A DNA stretch of 64,000 nt, taken from positions 165,748 through 229,747 of the forward strand of contig NZ_RQYI01000001.1 in the NCBI RefSeq assembly GCF_003859795.1. Direction: 5' to 3'. Below, piece by piece: positions 1 to 8,596 of the stretch. The number at the start of each line of letters is the position of its first letter. Positions within the stretch are counted from its first letter, which is position 1. The position numbers and the translations under genes were made by a program. The notes below the pieces were generated by a model. The model searched no databases. It was not told where the DNA came from and saw only the letters and a list, made by a program, of their open reading frames with translations. This DNA is from Alloprevotella sp. OH1205_COT-284. GTDB lineage: Bacteria > Bacteroidota > Bacteroidia > Bacteroidales > Bacteroidaceae.

Positions 1-2763
1 GCCCTCTCCGCATTCGGCGAGCAGGGGCACCCGCATGGCGTAGGCACGTTCCATTTCTTCCACCACGAGGGTGCGGACGCGTTCGAGTTCGTCGAAAGGC
101 ACGGAGAAGTTGAGTTCGTCGTGTACTTGCAGGATCATTTTTGTTTGCAAACCTTCGTGTTGCAATCTGCGGTCAATGGCGATCATGGCCAGTTTGATGA
201 TGTCGGCCGCCGTGCCTTGAATGGGAGCATTGACGGCATTGCGCTCGGCATACCCCCTCACGGTGGCGTTGCGCGAACTGATGTCGGGCAGGTAGCGTCG
301 GCGTCCGAAGAGGGTGAGTATGTGTCCTGTTTCGCGCGCTCGTTCGATGCTTTCGTCCATGAATTCCCGTACGCGAGGATAGGTGGCGAAGTAGTTGTCA
401 ATAAGTTCCTTGGCCTCTGTTCGCGATACGCCCATGCGCTCCGAAAGTCCGAAGGCGGAGATGCCGTAGATGATGCCGAAATTTGCGGTCTTGGCCTTTC
501 GGCGTTCGTCTCGGTCGATTTCTTCGAGCGGCTTTTGAAAGATGCGTGCCGCCGTGGCGGCGTGGATGTCGCGGCCGTTGTTGAAATCGTCGATCATGTG
601 GGTGTCGCCACTCAGGTGTGCCATGATGCGCAGCTCGATTTGGGAGTAGTCGGCACTGAAAAAGGTGCAGCCTTCTTCGGGTACGAAAGCGCGTCGAATT
701 TCTCGCCCGTCGTCGCCGCGCACGGGAATGTTTTGCAAGTTCGGATTTGAAGAGGATAGGCGGCCGGTGGCCGTTACGGCCTGATTGAAAGAGGTGTGGA
801 TGCGACGGGTGTGGGGGTTGATGAGTTGCGGAAGGGCTTCGACGTAGGTGGAAAGCAGCTTTTTCAAGCCGCGGTGCGCCAGAATTTTTTCGACGATAGG
901 ATGCTTTCCGCGGAGGCTTTCGAGCACTTCTTCGGAGGTGGAATATTGTCCGGTTTTGGTCTTTTTGGCTTTCTCCGATATTTTGAGTTCGTCAAACAGC
1001 ACTTCGCCCACTTGTTTTGGAGAGGTGATGGTAAACTCACGCCCGGCCATTTCGTAAATCTCGTTTTCGAGGCGGAGCATTCTTTCTCTGAACTGGTTGC
1101 CGGTTTCTCGGAGTGCATCGGTGTCGAGTCGCACGCCGTTTTGTTCCATTCGTGCCAAGACGGGCATGAGGGGCATTTCGATGTTGCGAAACACGTCGTA
1201 AACTTCCTTTTCTCTCATCTCGGTTTCGAGCGGAGCTTTGAGGGCGAGAGTGATGTCGGCATCTTCGCAAGCGTAGTCTTTGATTTCGGACGGCGGGAGG
1301 TCGGCCATGTTTTTTTGTGTGCGACCGCTGCCGATGAGTTCCTCGATACGAATGGTGCGATAGTGTAGATAGACTTCGGCCAAGTGGTCCATGTTGTGCC
1401 GCTGTTCGGGTTGCACGACATAGTGTGCGAGCATGGTGTCGAAAAGTCGGCCTTTGATCTCGACGCCATACCGTGAGAGAACGATGATGTCGTATTTGAG
1501 ATTTTGCCCCACCTTCTCTGTTTTTTCGCTTTCAAAGAACGGACGGAAAACTTCGAGCATTTTTCGAGCTTCGATTGTTTCACGTGGAACAACAACATAC
1601 CAAGCGCAATTTCCCTCGACCGCAAAGCTTATTCCCACCAATTCCGCCTCGTGGGCATTGACGGAAGTCGTTTCGGTGTCGAATGCTACGACTTCAAATG
1701 TCAATAGTTTTCTACAAACTTCTTGGGCTTTTTCAAGATTATCAATGAGATGATATTCGTGCTCTCTTGTTTTTATGCTCTCAAAATCGGCGTCGAAATC
1801 GTTTTCCGACAAGTTGCTCGAATCTGAGCCAAAGAGAGAGGGGCTGGGATCGAATAGCGAGGGCTCTTTGTTGGGATTTTTTTGCAATTTCTTCTCTTCG
1901 TCCAAAAAACGAGTGATGAAGGAGCGAAATTCCAATTCTTCAAAGATTTTTCTCAGTTCTTCCTTGTTCGGCTCCTTGCGGCTCATTTTCTCCCAGTCGA
2001 GTTGTAGGGGGACGTCGGTTTTGATCGTGGCCAGAAATTTGGAAAGACGGATCAGTTCGGCATTCTCCTCCACTTTTTTCTTTTGTGCGCCTTTGAGGCG
2101 ATCGGACGAGGCGAGGAGATTTTCGACGGATCCGAATTCTCCGATGAGCTTAATGGCTGTTTTTTCTCCCACACCGGGACATCCCGGAATGTTGTCGGCC
2201 GTGTCGCCCATCAGTCCGAGCAAGTCTATGACTTGGGTGGGGTGGTCGATCGAGTATTTCCGACAAACCTCCTCGACACCGAGTTTCTCCAATCCGGCGG
2301 CTCCCGTTCCGGGGCGACACATGGTGATGTTTTCGGCCACGAGTTGGGCATAGTCTTTGTCGGGGGTGATCATGTAGACCTCCACGCCTTCTTGTGCGGC
2401 CTTTCGGGCGATTGTCCCGATAACGTCGTCGGCTTCATAGCCGGGCACTTCGATGGTGGCAATTTGGTAGGCTTCGACGATGCGTTTGATTTCGGGCACC
2501 GCCCATTTGATGTCTTCGGGCGTGGCTTCGCGGTGGGCTTTGTAGTCGGGGAAGATGTCGTGACGGAATGTGCCTCCGGGCGGATCGAAACAAACGGCCG
2601 CGAAGTCGGGGCGGAGGGTGCGAAGGAGGTCTTCGAGCGTATTGACAAAACCGAAAACGGCCGAGGTGTTCTGACCTTTTGAATTGACGCGCGGAGAGCG
2701 GATCAAGCCGTAGTAGGCACGGAAGATCAAAGCATAAGCGTCAAGGAGTATTAATTTTTGCAT
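1..2763 (-). CDS. polA: DNA polymerase I (3' end beyond window)
   Basis: Repair and Okazaki-fragment polymerase. Translating the minus strand from the ATG at 2763 gives an uninterrupted frame to base 1. The N-terminal FEN-type 5' nuclease opens with MQKLILLDAYALIFRAYYG. A 3'-5' exonuclease domain follows, with an intact FDTET motif near residue 362 and LKYD near 421, so proofreading looks functional, as expected for Bacteroidota and unlike Taq-type enzymes. The polymerase domain has DYSQIELR (motif A), YGISAFGLSE (motif B) and LQVHDEL (motif C). The reading stops at VPLLAECGEG, so perhaps ten residues and the stop codon lie off the left edge. I checked the frame around 1440-1740 and found no frameshift. 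Confidence 0.97.
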   Translation of the reverse strand, partial: MQKLILLDAYALIFRAYYGLIRSPRVNSKGQNTSAVFGFVNTLEDLLRTLRPDFAAVCFDPPGGTFRHDIFPDYKAHREATPEDIKWAVPEIKRIVEAYQIATIEVPGYEADDVIGTIARKAAQEGVEVYMITPDKDYAQLVAENITMCRPGTGAAGLEKLGVEEVCRKYSIDHPTQVIDLLGLMGDTADNIPGCPGVGEKTAIKLIGEFGSVENLLASSDRLKGAQKKKVEENAELIRLSKFLATIKTDVPLQLDWEKMSRKEPNKEELRKIFEELEFRSFITRFLDEEKKLQKNPNKEPSLFDPSPSLFGSDSSNLSENDFDADFESIKTREHEYHLIDNLEKAQEVCRKLLTFEVVAFDTETTSVNAHEAELVGISFAVEGNCAWYVVVPRETIEARKMLEVFRPFFESEKTEKVGQNLKYDIIVLSRYGVEIKGRLFDTMLAHYVVQPEQRHNMDHLAEVYLHYRTIRIEELIGSGRTQKNMADLPPSEIKDYACEDADITLALKAPLETEMREKEVYDVFRNIEMPLMPVLARMEQNGVRLDTDALRETGNQFRERMLRLENEIYEMAGREFTITSPKQVGEVLFDELKISEKAKKTKTGQYSTSEEVLESLRGKHPIVEKILAHRGLKKLLSTYVEALPQLINPHTRRIHTSFNQAVTATGRLSSSNPNLQNIPVRGDDGREIRRAFVPEEGCTFFSADYSQIELRIMAHLSGDTHMIDDFNNGRDIHAATAARIFQKPLEEIDRDERRKAKTANFGIIYGISAFGLSERMGVSRTEAKELIDNYFATYPRVREFMDESIERARETGHILTLFGRRRYLPDISSRNATVRGYAERNAVNAPIQGTAADIIKLAMIAIDRRLQHEGLQTKMILQVHDELNFSVPFDELERVRTLVVEEMERAYAMRVPLLAECGEG

Positions 2764-2783
2764 GTATCCTGTTTTTTGACCCT

Positions 2784-2791
2784 CAAAAGTA
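2784..2791 (-). promoter_or_regulatory. -7 element for polA
   Basis: The minus strand reads TACTTTTG 21 nt upstream of the polA ATG, matching the Bacteroidota -7 consensus TAnnTTTG. I see no good TTTG at the -33 distance. Confidence 0.5.
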
Positions 2792-2824
2792 ATCAAAATA
2801 ATCTGCATTATCCCCTTTTTTTCG

Positions 2825-2832
2825 TACTTTTG
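2825..2832 (+). promoter_or_regulatory. -7 element for polyprenyl synthase gene
   Basis: TACTTTTG on the plus strand, about 97 nt before the ATG at 2930, so the leader would be about 90 nt. It is divergent from the polA promoter. Confidence 0.45.
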
Positions 2833-2929
2833 TAAATTGAAAAAATAAAAGTTTCTTATTTCTCTCAAAAACAGAAGTTTATACTTCTCCATTGCGAAAC
2901 TTTCAACCTCTCGTATCCGTGTTTCCCCG

Positions 2930-3904
2930 ATGGACCAATTGCTACAAATTCGACAACCCGTGGCCGCCGAGTTGGAGCATTTCGATCTCCTCTTCGATGA
3001 AGTCCTCACGCATGAAGAAGATTTCATGAGTAAGGCCTTGGCCTATGTGCGCAGCCGAAAGGGCAAAATGATGCGTCCCATTCTCGTGTTGCTTTTGGCC
3101 AAGGAATGGGGCGAAATCGGCATGCCCACTTTGCGCAGTGCCGTCACCCTCGAATTGCTCCACACCTCCTCGCTCATTCACGACGACGTGGTCGATGAAA
3201 GCAACGAGCGTCGGGGGCAAGCCAGTCTTCATGCCTTGTATAGCAATAAGATAGCCGTTTTGCTTGGCGACTACCTGTTGGCACAAACCCTCAGACAGTC
3301 GGCACAAACGGGCAATCTGTCGGTGGTCGATGCCGTGGCGCGTCTCGGATCGACCCTTTCGGAAGGAGAGATTTTGCAGTTGTCCAATGTCGGCAACGAG
3401 GAGTTTTCGGAAGCGGCTTATTACACCATTATTCGTCGAAAAACGGCAGCTCTCTTTGAGGCCTGCGGCGAATTGGCGGCGGTTTCGATGGAGGCCGATG
3501 ACGATTTCACACGGCGTGTTCGCACTTTCGGCGATATTGTCGGCACATGTTTTCAAATTCGCGACGACATTTTTGATTACTACGACGATCCCGCGATAGG
3601 GAAACCCAGAGGAAACGACATGGCAGAGGGAAAACTCACCCTTCCCCTCATTTATGCGCTCAACCAAACGGCCGACCCAAAAGCTGCCGAACTCGCACGA
3701 AAAGTGAAGCAAGGAAAGGCCACGCCCGATGAAATTGCCTTCCTCATTGCGTTTGCCAAGGAAAACGGCGGCATCGACTACGCCGAACGCCGCATGAATG
3801 AATTGCGCGATGAGGCTTTTGCGCTCATTGCCGATTTTAGAAACGCTGCCGTCAAAACCGCTTTGCAGCAATACATCGACTTTGTGATAGGACGCGCCCA
3901 TTGA
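2930..3904 (+). CDS. ispB: Polyprenyl diphosphate synthase (IspB/IspA-like)
   Basis: Trans-isoprenyl diphosphate synthase, 324 residues, usual length for the family. It condenses isopentenyl diphosphate onto an allylic diphosphate in the cytoplasm, most likely to make the side chain of menaquinone. The two Asp-rich Mg-binding motifs are present: DDVVD at residues 85-89 (inside LIHDDVVDESNERRG) and DDIFD at 212-216 (inside FQIRDDIFDYYDD), plus GKMMRP near 45-50 for IPP binding. Chain length cannot be read from sequence alone, so octaprenyl is a family-level guess. The gene stands alone between divergent polA and convergent deoC, and its stop codon lies in the loop of its own terminator. Confidence 0.9.
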   Translation: MDQLLQIRQPVAAELEHFDLLFDEVLTHEEDFMSKALAYVRSRKGKMMRPILVLLLAKEWGEIGMPTLRSAVTLELLHTSSLIHDDVVDESNERRGQASLHALYSNKIAVLLGDYLLAQTLRQSAQTGNLSVVDAVARLGSTLSEGEILQLSNVGNEEFSEAAYYTIIRRKTAALFEACGELAAVSMEADDDFTRRVRTFGDIVGTCFQIRDDIFDYYDDPAIGKPRGNDMAEGKLTLPLIYALNQTADPKAAELARKVKQGKATPDEIAFLIAFAKENGGIDYAERRMNELRDEAFALIADFRNAAVKTALQQYIDFVIGRAH

Positions 3905-3922
3905 GGCGCGTTTTACTTTTTT
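3892..3922 (+). terminator. Intrinsic terminator of ispB, overlapping the stop codon
   Basis: Stem ACGCGCC/GGCGCGT (3892-3898 with 3905-3911) followed by TTTTACTTTTTT. The 6-nt loop contains the TGA stop codon of the synthase gene. Confidence 0.7.
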
Positions 3923-4340
3923 CGAGCTGCTTGTGTTGGAGAGCGGATAGAGAGTGTGGGAGAGTGTGGGGGACGAAGAGAAACTTGTGTTACAGCTATT
4001 TGCTTCAAAAAATACCGAAGCCTTGAACGAAGCATTCACTCCTGCCATGGTTGCGGAAAAACTTACCTCAGAGATAGAAATTTCTTCCTCAGAGGTAGAA
4101 AAAACGGGCTCAGAGGTAGATTTTCGGCCGTTTCATCTGATATTTTTTTCGAGGGTGCGCGGAGAGATGGAAACGCCTTCCGACAGTCGAAAGTCGGATG
4201 TTGAAAATGGAGCATTGCGTTCTGTGGCGTCTTCATCTTTATGCCGGGCATTGATTTGAAGGAGCATTGCCAACGGATAAATGGTCGAAAAACGGCATTT
4301 GGCGATGTTTTGCTTTCCTCGAAGCACCGTTCTGCTTTGT
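3923..4340. other. Non-coding gap with 21-nt tandem units
   Basis: No convincing gene: the open frames here have no recognisable product and lie between converging genes. It holds a direct repeat GAGAGTGTGGG (twice near 3950-3970), the three-unit 21-nt array described separately, and a short palindrome at about 4181-4198 (CCGACAGTCGAAAGTCGG). Confidence 0.6.
4067..4129 (+). repeat. Three tandem 21-nt units, CTCAGAGRTAGA type
   Basis: Units begin at 4067, 4088 and 4109, exactly 21 nt apart, each starting CTCAGAGRTAGA and continuing with an A/T-rich half such as AATTTCTTC. The same unit type forms one edge of the family A repeats near 22.95 and 54.08 kb, so this may be a stand-alone array or the relic of such an element. 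Confidence 0.75.
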
Positions 4341-4388
4341 GCAAAAGAAAACGCGCAGCGTGGCCTGAAAAGCCGCGTTGCGCGTTTG
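4341..4388 (-). terminator. Intrinsic terminator of deoC
   Basis: On the minus strand, AAACGCGCAACG pairs with CGCTGCGCGTTT (one G-U pair), followed by TCTTTTGC. It lies just past the deoC stop. Confidence 0.75.
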
Positions 4389-4406
4389 TTGTGTGTAAAG
4401 GGAGGC

Positions 4407-5342
4407 TTAATACTTCGTTCCGCTTCCGGAGAAGGGAGTGATGTCTTCTCCCAAAATGGCCGAGGCCAAGAGGTTGGCCAAACGGCTCGTGCCGATGCGG
4501 AAATGACCGTCCTTGCAGAATTCTTCGCCAAGCACTTCGGCCACAATGGTGTAGAAGTCTACGGCTTCGTCTACCGTTTTGATGCCGCCGGCGGCCTTGA
4601 AACCTACAAGGCGACCCGTCTTTTCGTGATATTCCTTGATGGCGTTACACATCACATAGGCCGCTTCGGGAGTGGCGGCAACGGCTACTTTTCCGGTTGA
4701 GGTCTTGATGAAATCCGCTCCGGCATACATCGAGAGGATAGAGGCCTTTTTGATTTCGGAGGCGGTTTTCAGTTCGCCGGTTTCGAGGATAACTTTGAGG
4801 GCGCGATCGCCGCAAACGTCTTTGAGTTCGGCAATTTCGTCGGCACAAGTCTCATAGTCGCCGCTTTGGAACGTGCCCACGGAGAGCACCATGTCGATTT
4901 CGTCGGCACCGTCGGCCAAAGCAAGTGAAGTTTCCACGGTTTTCACTTCGAGGAATGTTTGCGAAGCGGGGAAACCACCGCTCACGCAGGCCACTTTCAC
5001 GCCGTCGGCTTCGAGGCTTTGGCTCACGGTGGAGGCAAAGTTGGGATAAACGCAGATGGTGGCGAGGGGAGGAAGGTCGGGGTGAGCATCGCTCCAACGG
5101 TTCACGTTTTCGGTGAACTGCAACACGCTTTCCTGCGAGTCGGTCACGGTGAGCGTGGTCAGCTCAACGGTGCTGAGAAGGGTTTTGAGCACTTCGGGCG
5201 TGTTGTATTTCTCACGATTTTCGGCCACAATCTTGCGAACGGCTGCGCTCACCTGCGCATCGTCGAGGTTCATGTCGTACAAAGCAAACGTTTGTTCGTA
5301 CTTGTCTGTTTGGTGGAGTTCACCTTGATGTTGTTCTGACAT
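4407..5342 (-). CDS. deoC: Deoxyribose-phosphate aldolase
   Basis: Cleaves 2-deoxyribose 5-phosphate to glyceraldehyde 3-phosphate and acetaldehyde in deoxynucleoside catabolism. From the ATG at 5342 (MSEQHQGELH) it is 311 residues. The Schiff-base lysine sits in FIKTSTGK (K213) and the second conserved lysine in GFKAAGGIKT (about 249). DGADEIDMVLSVG near 145-157 is also typical. The frame is open further upstream (to 5393), but that N-terminus (rich in Q, G, D, R) has no family counterpart; an ATG at 5348 (MIMSEQ) is equally possible. The gene is longer than the 259-residue E. coli enzyme, as is usual for this subgroup. It is a single gene with its own terminator. Confidence 0.95.
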   Translation of the reverse strand: MSEQHQGELHQTDKYEQTFALYDMNLDDAQVSAAVRKIVAENREKYNTPEVLKTLLSTVELTTLTVTDSQESVLQFTENVNRWSDAHPDLPPLATICVYPNFASTVSQSLEADGVKVACVSGGFPASQTFLEVKTVETSLALADGADEIDMVLSVGTFQSGDYETCADEIAELKDVCGDRALKVILETGELKTASEIKKASILSMYAGADFIKTSTGKVAVAATPEAAYVMCNAIKEYHEKTGRLVGFKAAGGIKTVDEAVDFYTIVAEVLGEEFCKDGHFRIGTSRLANLLASAILGEDITPFSGSGTKY

Positions 5343-5497
5343 AATCATTAGTCGTCCGTCGGCCTGCCCCCGTGTGCCGTCTTGCTGTGGCAATGGCTCG
5401 GAAAAGTCGGCGGATGGTTAAACGGATTTATAGTAGCAAAACCTGCCCTCCCCACGGGGGAGTTGAGAGGGTAGGGGATGAGAAAATGCGAAACGCT

Positions 5498-5950
5498 TTA
5501 CTCTTTGTTGCGCGTGTCCATGCAGATCGTGACAGGACCGTCGTTGAGAAGATCTACCTGCATGTCGGCACCGAAACGGCCGGTGGCCACGGGCTTTCCG
5601 AGCGATTGGCCGAGGGTTTTCACAAATGCTTCGTAGAGCGGAACGGATATGTCGGGCGGCGCGGCGCGAGTATAGCCGGGGCGATTGCCTTTTTTATAAG
5701 AAGCCATGAGCGTGAATTGGCTCACGACGAGCACTTCTCCATCGATGTCGGCAACACTGCGGTTCATCACCCCTTGGTCGTCGTCGAAAATGCGAAGCGC
5801 GACGACTTTTTTGACTAACCAATCTATATCTTCTTGATTATCTGTGTTTTCTATTCCGAGAAGGATAAGAAGACCTTGGTTGATTTGGCTGAAAATTTGG
5901 CCGCCGATGCTGACGCCGGCATGGCGAACGCGTTGAATGACGATTCTCAT
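5498..5950 (-). CDS. dtd: D-aminoacyl-tRNA deacylase
   Basis: Hydrolyses D-amino acids and glycine mischarged on tRNA, in the cytoplasm. It is 150 residues, full length for DTD. Diagnostic motifs are VVSQFTLMA (SQFTLxA) near 95-103 and the C-terminal NDGPVTI near 136-142; the RPGYTRAAPP segment also fits. It lies 10 bp downstream of uvrC on the same strand and is probably transcribed with it. Confidence 0.96.
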   Translation of the reverse strand: MRIVIQRVRHAGVSIGGQIFSQINQGLLILLGIENTDNQEDIDWLVKKVVALRIFDDDQGVMNRSVADIDGEVLVVSQFTLMASYKKGNRPGYTRAAPPDISVPLYEAFVKTLGQSLGKPVATGRFGADMQVDLLNDGPVTICMDTRNKE

Positions 5951-5960
5951 TGTTGCAAAG

Positions 5961-7802
5961 TTAGTCTTTTTCTTTGAAATCCGGATGAATCTGCATAAAA
6001 AAGTGATTTCCTCTCGCCTTGCCCAACACCTTCTGAATTTGTTCGAGTGTGGCTTCTTTAATGCGTTTTACGCTGCCAAACTCTTTGAGCAATGACGCTT
6101 TCGACTTTTCGCCGATGCCGCTGATGTTGTCCAGTTCGGAAGAAAGTTGGCGTTTTGAACGCTTGTCGCGGTGAAAGCTGATGGCGAAGCGGTGTACTTC
6201 GTCCTGCATTTGTGTGAGTAGTTTGAAGAGGAGCGTGTCGGGACGTACGGCCACCGACGTGTACGACGCTCCGAAGAGCATCTCCCGTGTGCGGTGCTTC
6301 CCGTCTTTCACCAAACCTGCAATCGGGATCGACAAACCCAGCTTCTCGACCACAATGCTCCGTATGGCCTCCATTTGTCCTTTACCGCCGTCGGCAATGA
6401 TGAGGTCGGGCAGTGGGGCTTCTTCGGCCACAAGGCGGCTGTATCTGCGCTCCACCACTTCTCGCATCGAAGCGTAGTCGTCGGCTCCCACCACGGATTT
6501 GATGTTGAATTTACGGTATTGTTTTTTTGCCGGTTTCAGTTTTTCAAACACCACGCAGGCTGCCACGGCGTCTTCTCCCGATATGTTTGAGTTGTCGAAC
6601 AGCTCGATGTGCATCGGCAGGGAGGGTAGGGCGAGTTGGGTTTGAATTTCTTTCATCAACCTCACTTGCTTTTGCTCCGGATTGAGCTTTTCGGCCTGTT
6701 TGAGGCGGTCAAACTTAAATTGCCTGACATTCTGCCGCGATAGGTCGAGCAGGGTTTTCTTGCCTCCCATTTGCGGTATGGTCTGTCGGGCGTATTCTTC
6801 GGGTAACTCCACGGGAAAAGGCAGCACCAGCTCTTTGGATTGAGAGTCGAAGCGTTTGCGCATTTCCACGATGCCGAGTGCCAGAAGCTCGTCGTCGGTT
6901 TCATCGAGCTTCTTTTTAAATTCAAATGTGAACGATTGGGTGATTGCACCGTTTACCACGTGTAGAAAATTGATGTATGCGTTTTTTTCGTCGCTTTCCA
7001 TAGAGAAAACGTCGATGTCGTAGTTCACGTTCGACACTACTTCCGATTTTGCACGGAAATTCTCGATCAATTCATACTTCTTTTTGAGTACATGTGCCTC
7101 CTCGAAACGCATTTCTTCCGACAAAAGCTCCATTTCTTCGCGCAGTTTTCGTGCAACTTCGCGTGTGTTGCCTTTCAAAATCTCCCGACAAGCCTCGATG
7201 TTGTTCAAATAATCTTCTCGAGATTGCTTCCCACAGCAGGGAGCGGCACATTTTCGGATGTGATAGTCCAAACAAACCTCGTATTTCCCCGATTTTACCC
7301 CTTCTTCCGTCATTGGTTGCCGACACGGCCGCGGATGATAAAGTCTTTGACACAGCTCCAATAGGGCGTGCATGGTGGGCAAATGGCTGTATGGGCCATA
7401 GTAGGTCGCGCCTTTTCGATCGATTTTTCGAGTGCTGAACACTCTCGGCAGATATTCCTTCGTAATGGCGATTGACGGATAGGTCTTGTCGTCTTTCAAC
7501 AATACGTTATAGCGCGGTTTGTATTGCTTGATGAGCGAATTTTCCAAAAGTAGGGCGTCTTCCTCCGAATTGACCACGGTGTAGGTGATGTTTCGTATTT
7601 TCGAGACCAATACACGCGTTTTTCCGCTTTGTCGGTCTTTGTTGAAATAGGAAGCCACGCGGCGTTTCAAATTCTTAGCCTTTCCCACGTAGATAATGCT
7701 CCCCGTTTCGTCATAGTATTGGTAGCTCCCCGGAAGTTCGGGGAGATTGTTTACGATGCCTTTCAAATGGCTTTCGAGTGCCTTTCTGTCGTTGTCGGTC
7801 AT
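5961..7802 (-). CDS. uvrC: Excinuclease ABC subunit C
   Basis: Makes both incisions in nucleotide excision repair with UvrA (also in this window) and UvrB. From the ATG at 7802 it is 613 residues. The N-terminal GIY-YIG domain reads PGSYQYYDETGSIIYVGKAK; a UVR motif (LREEMELLSEEMRFEEAHVL) lies near residues 215-235; the RNase H-like endonuclease half contains HIELFDNSNISG and PDLIIADGGKGQ; the C-terminal helix-hairpin-helix reads LDNISGIGEKSKASLLKEFGS. The frame is open to 7844, but the later start matches the usual short lead before the GIY-YIG domain. dtd follows at 10 bp. Confidence 0.97.
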   Translation of the reverse strand: MTDNDRKALESHLKGIVNNLPELPGSYQYYDETGSIIYVGKAKNLKRRVASYFNKDRQSGKTRVLVSKIRNITYTVVNSEEDALLLENSLIKQYKPRYNVLLKDDKTYPSIAITKEYLPRVFSTRKIDRKGATYYGPYSHLPTMHALLELCQRLYHPRPCRQPMTEEGVKSGKYEVCLDYHIRKCAAPCCGKQSREDYLNNIEACREILKGNTREVARKLREEMELLSEEMRFEEAHVLKKKYELIENFRAKSEVVSNVNYDIDVFSMESDEKNAYINFLHVVNGAITQSFTFEFKKKLDETDDELLALGIVEMRKRFDSQSKELVLPFPVELPEEYARQTIPQMGGKKTLLDLSRQNVRQFKFDRLKQAEKLNPEQKQVRLMKEIQTQLALPSLPMHIELFDNSNISGEDAVAACVVFEKLKPAKKQYRKFNIKSVVGADDYASMREVVERRYSRLVAEEAPLPDLIIADGGKGQMEAIRSIVVEKLGLSIPIAGLVKDGKHRTREMLFGASYTSVAVRPDTLLFKLLTQMQDEVHRFAISFHRDKRSKRQLSSELDNISGIGEKSKASLLKEFGSVKRIKEATLEQIQKVLGKARGNHFFMQIHPDFKEKD

Positions 7803-7892
7803 GGTCAAGCGAGATGAAATTGGACTTTTGCGTACGGCTGCCAATAGCTATTTCGCGAAGCTGTTGAGTAAAGGTTGCCGAATTGATCGTGC

Positions 7893-7929
7893 GAAATAAA
7901 GAAACGGACGGCAAAATGCTGCCGTCCGT
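7893..7929 (-). terminator. Intrinsic terminator of apt
   Basis: Perfect 10-bp stem ACGGACGGCA/TGCCGTCCGT (7904-7913 with 7920-7929), loop of six, then TTTCTTTATT on the minus strand. It separates the mnmG-apt unit from uvrC-dtd. Confidence 0.85.
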
Positions 7930-7993
7930 GATGTTGGGAGGCAGAGAGTGGATTTTGATGCTTTCGTGTATGCTCTGCCGTTGCGTCTGTGTC

Positions 7994-8530
7994 TTAATTG
8001 TAAAGCGTGAGGAGGGTGGTAATATCGGCTTTGTTTCCCAAAAACTCGCGTCCTTCCAATCCTTCCATGCGAAGTTCGATGATGAAATTGACGAAAATGT
8101 CTTTCACGCCGAATGACTCTACCAAATCAATGGCCGCTTTCATCGAACCGCCGGTTGCGAGCAAGTCGTCGTGAATTAAAACCACGTCTTTCGGTGAAAA
8201 CGCGTCGGTGTGGATTTCTATGACGTCTTCGCCATATTCTTTGCCATATTTCATTTGGCGTGTGTCGCCCGGAAGTTTTCCGATCTTTCTGCACATCACG
8301 AATCCGGCTCCGAGTTCGGCGGCCAAAATTGCGCCCATCACAAAACCGCGGCTTTCGATGCCTACGACCTTTGTGATGCCCTTTTCTTTGTAGATACGCA
8401 CCATTTCATCGAGCATTTCTCGTATGCAGGTCGGATCTTTGAAAAGCGTGGATACGTCTTTGAATTGGATGCCGGGTTTCGGAAAATCGGGAATGTTTCT
8501 CAGATGAGCGAGCAACAATTCTTTTTTCAT
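7994..8530 (-). CDS. apt: Adenine phosphoribosyltransferase
   Basis: Salvages adenine to AMP using PRPP. It is 178 residues, the usual length. The start MKKELLLAHLRNIPDFPKPGIQFKD fits the family's PDFPxxGIxFxD opening. The PRPP-binding loop is VVLIHDDLLATGGSM near 118-132, and GIESRGFVMG near 57-66 is the substrate-side motif. It lies 66 bp downstream of mnmG and ends in a strong terminator, so the two probably share a message. Confidence 0.96.
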   Translation of the reverse strand: MKKELLLAHLRNIPDFPKPGIQFKDVSTLFKDPTCIREMLDEMVRIYKEKGITKVVGIESRGFVMGAILAAELGAGFVMCRKIGKLPGDTRQMKYGKEYGEDVIEIHTDAFSPKDVVLIHDDLLATGGSMKAAIDLVESFGVKDIFVNFIIELRMEGLEGREFLGNKADITTLLTLYN

Positions 8531-8596
8531 AAAGTCTTGATATTTTGTTGTGTAATTTGTTTTTGTTTCACGTGGAACGCTTCTTTTCGTTCGTAT

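Noticed and set aside
1215..1625. Possible frameshift in polA, because an open frame in another register starts here
   Set aside because: Translating 1381-1740 in the polA register gives continuous exonuclease-domain sequence without stops.
4067..4129. CRISPR-like array; the units (AATTTCT..CTCAGAGGTAGA) recall the short handle of Cas12a repeats
   Set aside because: Units are head-to-tail at 21 nt with no spacers, are degenerate, and no cas gene is in the window.
3954..4259. Possible small genes between the synthase and deoC
   Set aside because: Frames overlap the 21-nt array, have no family likeness and no promoter.
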